A stretch of 50,012 nucleotides of DNA, taken from Zopfochytrium polystomum (Eukaryota; Chytridiomycota; Chytridiomycetes; Chytridiales; Chytridiaceae). Position 1 is the stretch's first letter; each line of letters opens with the position of its first letter. The position numbers were made by a program, and so were the translations under genes. Location: the NCBI GenBank assembly GCA_025765615.1, contig JAIVFJ010000394.1, positions 1-50,012 on the forward strand. Reading direction: 5' to 3'. Positions 33,280 to 43,684 of this stretch are shown here, one piece after another. A model generated the notes under the pieces. That model saw nothing but the letters and a program-made list of their open reading frames with translations, had not been told where the DNA came from and did no database searches.

Positions 33280-35198
33280 ATGTCGCAAACATCATCGGCG
33301 CCACCCCAACGATTGCTTGGTAAGGAGGAGAGGGAAGCATCTATCTGATTGCCCCCCTGTCCTCTTAACGCATACCCCGTCCCACCGACCATCAGTTCCT
33401 CTCTGCCTTGTTTCTCGAATGAAGGACTGCAGCGAACGAGTCGCACCATGGGTCGCATCCGCAGGTTTGGTTCCCAGCTGCTTCGTTCGACAAAGACTGA
33501 CGCGTGCGCTGCTACAGGATCTATGCTCATGTTCACCACCGAAGCCTGCATTCTTCTAGGCGGCTTGGCGATTGCTCTTCTCATTTACCTTCGGTACATG
33601 AAGGCGGCCAAGAACCCTCCCCCGAATCGGGCCGGGGTGGTCGCATCAAAGCCCAAACCGCTCAAACCATTTGACATATTTTTCATGTCATACAACACAA
33701 CTTACCTGCCTCTCGTCGTCGCTCTTTACTTGTCAACCTTCTGGAATACATCGTCGCTCCTATTCATGCAAGTATTGCTACTTGCGATCCGCGTTGTCGT
33801 TCGACTCATGTTTCAGTTTTCAACAGCTCCCTCGTTGCGGTGCGACACGTCGGCCTGACGATCTGCCTTCTTTACTTTATCAGCTTGGTACTCAGCTCAA
33901 CAAACCGCTCTGTCCGCCAGATTGAGGTCATCAGAAACAAATGGCTCCCGCTGCTCGCCATCCCAGCAATCATTGCGGCCGGACTGTCGTCGTTCGCCGG
34001 ATATCTTCACGACATGCTCTTCTCTGCGAACGAGGCTTTGCTTGCGGCCGCAGCAAACAACGCGACGGCCGGAGCAGCTCCGGCCAGCCAATTTAACGTT
34101 TCTGCGGCGACGGCGGACTTTCAGTACGCCTTCAGATTGCACAGCGTGGTTCAACCCCTTGCCGGTGCGATGGCGGTTGCTGTTCTCTCCGGAATGTGCG
34201 TGTTCCTTTCGGTGGCTTGGCTTGCCTCCCGTCGCGAGCTTCGTCTCCTCGAGTCCACACTCGGCTTCCAGGACGCGGGCAAGTTCAAAAGCTTGTTTCC
34301 GGCCGCGTTGGCGTCTTTTACTGCTACTCTGGAGGCCCCAACCCTTCCTCGACGCAAGTTCGAAATACTAACGTCCCCGACGCGCGGAGTGTTTGGAAAG
34401 GTGTCAATCGACGACGGGGATAGCCCGATGAGCTATCCTTCCACGCCGCGCTCCGCAAACTTTTTCAGTGCCGCTAGCTTCGATAAACCCTTGCCACCGC
34501 TTCCAGGAGTCGCAGACATTCCCCTCGAATCACCACTTTCCCCGCGCATGCCTCCCTCCTCCCTCACAGTCGGGGAAAGAACCCCCACCTCGCCGTCCAC
34601 CCCTTCCTCCTCCGCCACCGCCTCCTCTCCGCAGCGGTCCTATCCATACACCTCCGCCTCCCAACCGCTAGCGTCCCCCTCCACCGCATCCCCAATGTCC
34701 CCGAAATACCCGCCGCAGTCCCCGCTCGGCAGCGCCGACCGCCTCGCAGCGCGCAACCAAAAGACATCCTCGATGCTGCCGTTCAACCCGGACAACGCCT
34801 CGGCGGCGGCCGCGCTGCGCCGCAACATGCGCACCCTCGCGTGGATCTTTGCGGCGTCCCTGCTGTCGGCCGTGGCGGGCCTCGTCTCGCTGGTGGTGTC
34901 GTTTGCGAAAAACGGTGGAGCCGGCGTGTTTGGCACCGCGGAGGTTATGGGGTTTGTCGTGGAGAATGGGTATGTGTCGTTTCGGGTGGGAGACAGCTTT
35001 ATTTTTTATTTTATTTTATTTTTTTTTGCATTGCCATCGCTAAATGCCCTCATGCTCCTGTACCCCTTGTCCATCCCCTACAGTGGCTCGCTTCTGGCCG
35101 GCCTTGTGCTAAACGCGCTGTTTCTCGTCCGCCAGTCCATCCAGCTTGCGCGCAAGCTGATGCGGCGGCAACGGCGGTTAGCTTACATTGGCGTTTGA
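33280..35198 (+). CDS. Seven-TM receptor-like protein, paralog 2
   Basis: Exons 33280-33319, 33396-33464, 33518-33767, 33827-34969, 35084-35198; 538 aa, all phases consistent (1,1,2,2). The ATG opens MSQTSSAPPQRLL, then CLVSRMKDCSERVAPWV, the C-x7-C element shared with the paralogs. TM1 TTEACILLGGLAIALLIYLR; signature LKPFDIFFMSYNTTYLPLVV and YLSTFWNTSSLLF (TM2); TM3 VGLTICLLYFISLVLS; TM4 WLPLLAIPAIIAAGLSSFAG; TM5 GAMAVAVLSGMCVFLSVAWL; a Ser/Pro/Thr-rich loop of roughly 190 aa; TM6 RTLAWIFAASLLSAVAGLVS; TM7 SLLAGLVLNALFLVRQSI; basic tail. The third intron has a GC donor (GCAAGT) where both paralogs have GT. The last intron carries an AT-rich tract. Function unknown; GPCR-like topology. Lies 839 bp upstream of the soluble cyclase gene on the same strand. 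Confidence 0.85.
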
Positions 35199-36037
35199 TC
35201 TCGCTTGCTTGAATTCTTTTTGTTGAATATTTACTTGTGCTTCACGCTTTCCATTTCGATCGATCTGCACCAATGCTTCGTCCGTATCTCCCCCGAGTTT
35301 TCCTCAATCACACCAAGCTTCTTTCTTTCCCTCCTCGAGCTGGTTCTCGGGCTCCTCTATTTTTTGCTTGTTTGGGTCTTCCATACGAGGGAATGGATGG
35401 GAGGTGTTGCTTTTTACGGCATGTTTTTTTTTCCCCCCGTTTCCTATGCTGTGGATGAGTTTCTCTTTTTTGTTGTGGTTTGCGCTTTGTACTAATACCA
35501 GCTTGGGGCAAAGAACGGTCTTCGCGCTTTTGAGTGTTTTTTGACATGCAAGCGGAACCCATGGTTGTGTCTTCTCGTGCTTTGACAAGGCCAAAATGGA
35601 CAGGGAGGCGGACAGATCTCAGTTCTTTGTCCCTCGCGATCTGAGCTTCGTCAGCGAGAGCGAGCCTGCCTGCTGCAATCTTGATGTTTTCGTTTCCTTG
35701 GAAGAGCAGGAAGAGAAAAGCACTCTGCGGGGAAAGTCAGGGGCTGCTGGCTCGGAGAGGGAGGGTGGATGCAATGAAGAAAGGGCTGGGTGTACTGGTT
35801 TAATTTGCTTTGCCTTTTGGCCATTATCGTGCGGAGAAAATACGAATTCAATTTTTTCGACTGGGGCACATTGTGTCTCCGCGTTCAAAGGACTCGTGTT
35901 TTCAATCAGGATACCGATTCCGTTCACGTGAGAACGCGTCTGCCCTAACGAGTCCAAAGATATCTTCTTTGGCTGCAGAACCGATTTTGTTGACATAAAA
36001 TCATTTTGTGGCCCGCCCTGTACCGACTAATAAGCCC
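35199..36037. other. Intergenic, 7TM paralog 2 to soluble cyclase
   Basis: About 840 bp. Only short frames without motifs (for example 35596-35931). T-rich up to about 35480; nothing recognisable. Confidence 0.5.
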
Positions 36038-39000
36038 ATGCTCAAGTTTCTTCCCAATCATGTGCGGAAGATCTGCCGTGACTCTGCGGACTCCATCCGG
36101 CTCCCACACGTGGCGGTCGACGACCGCGGTGCGGTTGCCGTGATCGACATTTCGGGTGAGTGTGTTGGCACCCCCACCCCCACGATCTCCCCAAAAAGAA
36201 GTCGCGTTCCCCACGGCTCAATCAGTCCCAAAAAAAAGGATTCACTGCTCTCTCGACGCGCCTGTTCCGTGAGCACGGCAACGACGGAGCCGCCAAGCTG
36301 CACGAGGCGATCAACAGCCCTTTCGAAAAGATCATTGGGTGTGTCTACGCGCGATCGGGGTCCATCGTCAAGTTTGCCGGCGACGCCGCTGTCGCGTGCT
36401 GGTACGAGTCCCCTTTCGCTGTCTCGTTGTCTACTCTGAAGGAAATTTTTTCTTGGTTGCGTGTGTTATATCGCTGACCGCCTAAACCGTTCAACCTCTT
36501 AAATACTCTCACCCCCGCACCGACCCTTTCCCATCCCCCAACACCAACACCAAGGTCAGACACTACGGCGAACGAACCCCGTCGTGAGAGCCTGCTGCTG
36601 GAATGCCTGGTATGCTGCATCGAGCTGCTCCAACTCTTCGACGGCAAGTCTGGGCCGGACGCGAGATCCCCGCAGGCGGGGACAGCGGGCGGTGTCGGCC
36701 TGCACATTGGAATCGGGTTTGGGAAGATCAACCACATTATCCTGGGGCAGCAAGAGCCGTTAGAGGTCGGCGGGATCGCGCGGAGAGAGTACTTGATTAC
36801 GGGGGAGGCGGCATCGGAGGCGGGCGACATGCTCGGACTCGGGACTCGGGGGCAGGTGGTGCTGTCACGGAGGTACTACGAGGCGGTGATGCGGGTCCTG
36901 TCAGGGCGTGCCGGGTCTCCACTTTCGACTACGGGCTTTTTATTTGGCGATCCAGACTCAGTGGGAAACGTCACTGTCAGCAGTGGCGACGTCGACGCAC
37001 TGCAGATTGCAGAAAGGTTGACGGGCGACCTTTACTTCAAGAGCGTCGAGGACGACAGCAAACCCGCGGACGAAGACGGGTTCTTCCTTTCTGCAGTCCA
37101 GTACGTCGAATCGTCGATCGCGCGGTATGTTATCGAAACGGAGCAGACCGACACCGACACGGACGACGGCACTCAGCGGGTGAAGGTAAAGCTATCAGAG
37201 ACTAGACGGCGATCGTCCTTTCTCGGATCCAACGGCCAGGACCACTACAGTGACCTCCGCAAGGTCACAGTCGCCTTCTTCCGTTTCCCCAACATCTCCC
37301 TCCACCTGCAGTCTCCGACCATCGACGCCGTCAGCCAACCACCGGTCCCGTCCAACTCGGACGCGTCGACCCTCGCCCTCGGCGTCGCGCAGTACGTCGC
37401 CGAGACCGCGATCGTGTGCATCGCCGAGCACGGCGGCAGCCTGCGCCAGCTCAGCTTCGACGACAAGGGGTTCACGGCGCTCGCAGTGTGGGGCCTGCGC
37501 GGGCTCGCGCACCACCGCACAGATGCGCCGAACGCGCTCGCGGCGTGTCTGAGCTTTGCCGATCGGGTCCGACGGGCCGGTGGAGGGTCCGCTGCGCGGC
37601 ACGCGGTCGGCGCGGTCGATGTTGGTGTCGCGACGGGGACTGTTTACGCAGGGCTCATTGGGGATGAAAGGCGGATGGACGGCACGGTGCTTGGGGCGAC
37701 GGTTAATCTTGCGGCGAGGCTGATGTGCATGGAGGCCACGGCGCCGGCGGAGCAGGTTGGGGATCTGGATGTGTGGATTCGCTGCGACCAGAGCACTTTT
37801 GATGCGGGCAAAGGGGAGTTCGAGTTTGGTTTGACGTCGCCGCTGGTGAAGCTAAAAGGTGAGGCGAGCGGACACCTTGATTTCGGGATTGGACAGCCAG
37901 AACAACTGATTTAAAATACGTATTCTGCACCAGGCTTCAGTAGTCCCATCGCATTGTTCCCGCTTCGATCTGCGAAATTGAGCCGGGCAGCAGCATCCGA
38001 CAGCACGCTGCAGCAGAGTCTGTTTGGGCGGGAGACCGAAATCGCTCAACTGAACGAAGTTGTGAGCAACTGGAAACTTGGCATTCCGAATGAGCGAGTT
38101 CTCATAACCGGCAGGTCTGGCTTCGGGAAGTCAGCCATCGTTTTGTACATCCAAAGGCAGTTTCTCGGCGATTCGACCGCAATAGTCTGGTGACATCTCC
38201 CAGTTGTTTGTTGCTTCAGAGTTTTCTGAGCCGCCGGCGATTAACATCATCCGATTCTTTGCTCAAGAAAAAAAAAAAAAAAAAACAAAAAAAAAATTGA
38301 AATGAATTAAAAATAACCAGCTCCTGCGTCGCGCACGAGACAAAGCGAAAAACCTCCTTCGCGTTCCTCAGCTCGGTTCTCCGTACCCTCGTTTCGCAGC
38401 TCCAGTCCCGAGGCGTAACTCCTCTTCAACTGGCACAGCGGGGCGGACGCGTCTCGGTGACCGTTCCAACGCCCAGTCGCGATCCGAAGCGGCTCGGGGC
38501 TCCCGCAGAGTCGGATGCATGCTCGACTTTCCTGGACGAGGCGGTGACGCTGATCGAGCCCGGCGGGCTGCGCGCGCTGGCCGCCATTCCCGGGTTCCGC
38601 TGGCGGAACGACATGCCTGCGCCGGGCAGCGACACGGCTTTGGCGCTGTCGACGGTCGTGGCGCAGCTGCTGCTTGCCGTGATGACAGTGCTCCGCTTTG
38701 ACGTTTTTCTCTTGTGCGATGATGGGCAGGTGAAGTCTTGTCCTCGGCAACGAACGATTTTTTTTGCGTTCCATCTTTCCTGTGCACTGCTCCCGTAATT
38801 TGCCTGTTCCCGAGCTGACATTGCGTTTGTGTTTCCAGTGGATCGACCAGGAGTCGCTAAAAGTGCTCCAGGTGATGATGCAGCTGTGTCCTTCCATCCT
38901 GGTCGTCATATCAGGTAGACCCCGCGAGGTTCGTCGTTTTGGAGTTATGTTGCTTTATATACTCCCGTCATGACCTCTTTCTTGCTGAACAACCAAGGAG

Positions 39001-41773
39001 TGGGACTGCCGCGAGGAACTAGACAGCATCGAATCTCGCTGCGGTGTTCACATCAAGCTTGGGCCTCTGGCTGCGGATTCCGTACGCAGCATTGTGAAGA
39101 ACGCGCTCGGGGACGCTGAACCAGACGAGCAACTGCTCTTGGACATCATCGATCGCTCCAGCGGCATCCCCATTGCGCTCAATGTGATTCTCTCGACACT
39201 GAAAGCTCAGATGAACCTTGGAGTCGCGTCGAAAGGTAGCAAATTGACTCTGCGAGACTTTAAGCCGAGCGAATCTGTGATTGGCAATGTGATCACGGCG
39301 CAGTGAGTCGAGGCCACTTTGCTTTCCACTGAGAGAGGTTCACCTGACTTCTAATTTGCAAAACTCAGATTGGACTCGTTGTCGTCTGGATTTCGTCACA
39401 TTGTTTCGGTCGCGTCAGTCATTGGTCAGTACTTTACCCTCAAGACTCTGTGCGAAGTCCTGCAAGCTTTAGAGCCCAAAAGTACTGCGAGTGCATCCGA
39501 CTTTGAAGAGAGCGACATCAAAGAGCTGCTCGAGGTGGAAGACAGATTTGGTTTCATCACCAAGCGAGCAGCCGCCGGCGACGAGTACGCGTTCAGCCAC
39601 TACCTTATTCACCACGGCGTTCTGACGGCGTACTTGCCTCAGCGGCGCGAGGTGGTGCGCCGAGCACTTATCTTTCTTTTGATCGCCCGACTCGACAAGG
39701 AGGGGGACGACGGCTTGCTGCTTCCGACAATTATTGAAAATCTCATTCAAATCAGTGGGGAAGACGAGCTCAAGTCGCGGTTTCTCTACCGAGGCTTTGC
39801 GAAAGCAGCCGAGGCGCGGCTGTCGACGGACGCTTTCCGATATCGAGGGCTGCTGGACGAGTTGAATCCAACGTATTGCGAATCTCTTTCTCTGACAACG
39901 CGGCTTCAAGACTGCCGACTTCGAGCGGTGCTTCATTATGAAAACGGGTGAGTGTGACCCTTTGCTTTTAAGCGCTGTTTGGCTGAACGTCCATTTGTTG
40001 CAGAAATACTGCGGGCGCGCTAGTATCCGCAGCAGAGCTTCTCAAACTTGCCGGATATCCTTCGCAGTTTCCCACCAACACAGCAATCGCCTTTTTCAAA
40101 GCGTTTTGGAGGAACTTTTCGAGCTTTAAAGCACTCTTGGCATCTTCTCCGGCAAAGGCAGTGAATGTTTGCGCGGCGTTCTTGTTTCGCAGTTATCCAT
40201 CCGCATTTCCTGGTGCTTCAAAGCAGAAAGACCGCAGAAAAGTTCACCCGATGGAAAATATTGACCTTATCAGCGAATCGACGCCGGTGGTTGACCTTTT
40301 GATTCGCATGGACGAAATGCTGACGACATTTGACATGCTCGGAGAGCACTTTACGATAGCTGGAGGGCTGGACTTCCTCATCATCCCTATGAGCGCCCTG
40401 TTTCTGTCCCACGTAGGGTATCACAGCGCGAAGGACAAAAACTACTGGCGTTGGCGCGTGAAGCTGTGCTACATTCAGGTGGGATTCGCAATGCTCCTTA
40501 TTGGAATGAAGGACAAGAGCCAGGCTTGCATCACGGCCTACGAGGCATACTCGAGCAGCGCTGTGAGCGTCCGAGAGTTCGAGTGTAAAGCCCTCGCCCT
40601 TTTGATGCTCGTGCTCTACAGACTGAGTGTCAAGGAAACCGTTCTCTTTGAGAACACGTTGCTCCTCCGCGCCAGTCTCGACTGTTGCAGCAAGGCGGGC
40701 AGGGATTTTGTTCCGTCTGCGAAAGCTACGTGGCTCGGGTTCCTCAGCGAGCTTATCTTGTAACGTTCAAACTTTGCCAGAATGCAGTGCTCTTTACCAG
40801 CTTCATTTTTTTGTACAATAGCTTGGGTAAATTTCACCCAAAGACCGACCAAGATGGGGTCTTCCACGTCGAGGATATAGTCGAAAGAGCGCGCAAGTTT
40901 TGCGTCGACCGACTCTTCGTTCAGCAGTTGGAGAGCGCGGCTGCGGTTGAGGCTGCATTGCTCTCAGACTATTTAAAGGCGGAAGGTATCGTGAAAAAGT
41001 GGGGACTCTCCAGATTCGACCGGGAGGTGAGTCATGATGGTCCCTGTTCCCTTCAAAGAATTGACTGGCGGACTGGCAAACATAAAAAAAAGACCCTTGG
41101 CTTAGATCAGTCCCAAGGTTCAGCTCAGTTTAGCTTTGTTGCAAACGTCGTTTGCTTGTCGGTGCTGCTACTGGAGCAAAACGTTCAGCCAGAGATGGTA
41201 GATCTGCTTGAACAATCTGGTTACGAGTTTACAGTGTGTCTGAAAACGGCGCCGTCGCGAATGGTATCATTTCGCTGAAAATTTACGAACCATGATTAAA
41301 CATTGTTTATGTTCCAGGGAGTACTCTTTATCCATGTTTGCACCATCACTGTGGTGTTTTTAATAGGTCTCGCAGTGTCTTTGTCAGAGGACACCCTTCC
41401 CGACGAGCATATGGGACCCCCCCTCCTAAAGAGCTCCCGCGAAATACTGCTCAGCATCCGCAAGTTTGCAGCGCGGGCAGCCCCACGTCACTTTCTCGGT
41501 AAATGCTGCGTCAAGCTCATCAGCATTGCCGAATCGATACTCCGCGGCGCCACGGAGAGGTGCGAAATCCTGCTGCAGAAGTTTCTGCGCATCAGGGATG
41601 ACCGGTTTCCGGTCCACCTCCACCTCATGCTCCAGGCGAGGATGCTGCGGCTGCGGCGTCTGAGGCTCGGAAAGGATGTTTTGGCGCCGGCGGTCGAGGT
41701 GTTGTTGGAGAGGTTTGAGTGCGTCGACAATCGGCACGACCCTGATCGATTGAAGGTGCTGTTTGGCCTTTGA
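36038..41773 (+). CDS. Soluble-type adenylyl cyclase (ADCY10-like)
   Basis: Makes cAMP from ATP; animal sAC is activated by bicarbonate and calcium and works in cytosol, nucleus and flagella. Twelve exons: 36038-36155, 36239-36401, 36555-37858, 37934-38189, 38321-38729, 38839-38928, 38998-39302, 39369-39947, 40004-40759, 40801-41026, 41111-41263, 41318-41773; about 1,604 aa, close to human sAC (1,610). Starts MLKFLPNHVRKI. Domain C1: AVAVIDISG joined to FTALSTRLF (Asp37), GSIVKFAGDAAVACW (Asp88). C2: RKVTVAFFRF, LSFDDKGFTALAVWGL (Lys398), VGVATGTVYAGLIGDE, GTVLGATVNLAARLM (Thr471, Asn478, Arg482). Then FGRETEIAQL and a P-loop VLITGRSGFGKSAIV (about 586-600) of a STAND-type ATPase, AsVIGQYF-type winged-helix region and a long helical, TPR-like C-terminus. 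The 41-bp intron before 40801 and the hydrophobic start of the last exon are the least certain parts. Confidence 0.9.
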
Positions 41774-42925
41774 TCAAGCTTTTTTGAGGGACCGCGTGAC
41801 CTTCTCCTTCTTCTCCATTTGATTTGGAGGAGACAGTTTGTGCTGTCCCGAGTCTTCCACCTTTTGAGCAGTGAGCCAGTGAAAGAGCGTCAGTTTGCTT
41901 GAGACGGCGGGATCTCAAGTTTGTTCGCGTTCTGGCGATCACGTGGAAAGTGGTCTGGGTGAAGTTTTGCGGCGCGAAGAAAGTCAAAAAAATCGTTTTC
42001 GTTGACAGATGCAACCATGCGGTTGAAGTTGCTCTTACGTCAGGAGGCAAAGAGACTCATGCACGATATTAATATGAACGTTTTGTTTCAAGGGCTTCGC
42101 AGATTTTGCATCGTTCCCGCAAGATGGCGCTGATTAGCATGTTTGGCGTTACGGTGTTCGGTGAAGACTTTTGCTTCCATCGTTCCTTTTCCGGCCGTTC
42201 CGGGCTGGCTGGCGTTCCAGGGTCGAAACGTTCATCCGACATATGTCTTGGTTGGCCGGGCCGCGGCTCCTCCAGCTTCTCCAGCTTGGATGGACAGATG
42301 AAACAAACTTTGGATGGCCCAGGCACCCCCGCCTCTCCTCCCCACCAACAACTGAAACGGGGAGAAGCGGGCAGGGAGCGCAAAGCAATCTCTCAGTCTG
42401 TCACTCCAGTCCACAATCCTCTCGTGTTTTTTTCATTTTTCTTCTCCCCCCGGCCTCCCTTTCTTTTTTTCATTTCTTTCGTTCCTTCACATGCAAGTGG
42501 GTTCATCTTTGGCCTCCCCACGTATTGCGCGCGCCGTCCTCCGACGGTGGGTCGGAGGAGTTTTCATGTTTTCCCATCTTGCTATTCTTATTTTGACGGA
42601 ATCATCTTTTCCGTGCGCCCCACCCCGCCCGGCCCCGACGCTACTTGTTTGCACCCGCAATGCCCGGCCGGACGGAGCTCGCGCGTCCGTCCAGGATGGA
42701 ACAGTTGCGTTCAGCTGTTCAGCTTGCAAGCGCAACCATCTATCCACCCAGTTTGTTTCTGTCTCTGGCTCTCCCGCTCCATTCCATTCCACTGTCTTCC
42801 TCCTCTCGGCGCAGTTTATTTTTTTCGCGTTTGGAAGAGCGTGCTCGATCGAGGCAAGAGAGACTGTTCTGGCAAAGAAGGGTCCAGAAATTACCTTTTT
42901 GCTGCGTGCACGTCGAATGTCGTTC
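41774..42925. other. Intergenic, no gene supported
   Basis: Long region between the soluble cyclase and 7TM paralog 3. Overlapping frames (for example 42106-42969) are low-complexity and have no motifs. T/C-rich from 42420 to 42490. Confidence 0.5.
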
Positions 42926-42926
42926 C

Positions 42927-42960
<34 letters not shown>
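42926..42960. repeat. (GTCT)n microsatellite
   Basis: About nine copies of the tetranucleotide CTGT/GTCT. The same motif recurs near 33,060 and 43,088. Confidence 0.9.
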
Positions 42961-43140
42961 TTCACTTGATTTGATTGATTTGACCTCAAATTTGGTTTGA
43001 TTAGGGGGAAAAGGGAAAGCCACCACCAGCCAGCACGCGCGCCTGAAAATGGAATCATCCTCGCGCAATGCGGCCCACGGGGCAGGCTGTCTGTCTGTCT
43101 GACTGTGTGGGAGAGAGTGACTGAAGCAGCTAGCAGCTGC

Positions 43141-43146
<6 letters not shown>

Positions 43147-43181
<35 letters not shown>
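43147..43181. repeat. (GA)n microsatellite
   Basis: A pure GA run of about 36 bp; a second GA-rich run lies at about 43,649-43,700 inside intron 1 of 7TM paralog 3, and a (TTGC)n run at about 43,229-43,256. Confidence 0.9.
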
Positions 43182-43186
<5 letters not shown>

Positions 43187-43521
43187 ACGGGCACACAGAG
43201 AGTAAGACAAAATCCGTCCGTCGGCTCTTGCTTGTTGCTTGCTTGCTTGCTTGCTTGAGTGATTGATTGACTGATTGTTTTGATTGACAGCCAGACGCGG
43301 CAGAAATCTTGGTTGGACACGACGACCCGCGAGAGCGGTTTGATGTGATGGTTGATTGATGCATTGCGTGTGTGTGTGTGGTTTGATTGTTTGTCTGTTG
43401 TTTATTATATTTAATTAATATTATTTATTTTTATTTATTCGGCAGATTGCTGGGTTTTTTGTTCTCTCTTTGTTTCTCACGATCAAAGAAAGAGCGCGCG
43501 CGCCCGCTCGGCAACGAAGAA

Positions 43522-43561
43522 GCAGTCGGGCAGTCGGGCAGTCGGGCAGTCGGGCAGTCGG
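43522..43561. repeat. Five tandem copies of GCAGTCGG, next to the 7TM start
   Basis: Five perfect 8-bp copies followed by GGGGAAAAATGG, so the array ends eight bases before the start codon of 7TM paralog 3. It would lie in the 5' UTR or core promoter. Confidence 0.9.
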
Positions 43562-43569
43562 GGGGAAAA

Positions 43570-43644
43570 ATGGCGGCGGCTTCCTACGGTGAGTTTCATT
43601 CGCGACCAAGACTGAGACGGAAAGAGACAGACAGGCAGACAGAG

Positions 43645-43684
<40 letters not shown>

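Noticed and set aside
35596..35931. 111-codon frame between 7TM paralog 2 and the soluble cyclase
   Set aside because: No recognisable domain, no paralog, composition like the surrounding non-coding DNA.
42106..42969. 287-codon plus-strand frame
   Set aside because: Low-complexity, runs into a GTCT repeat, starts within intergenic DNA and shows no motif.
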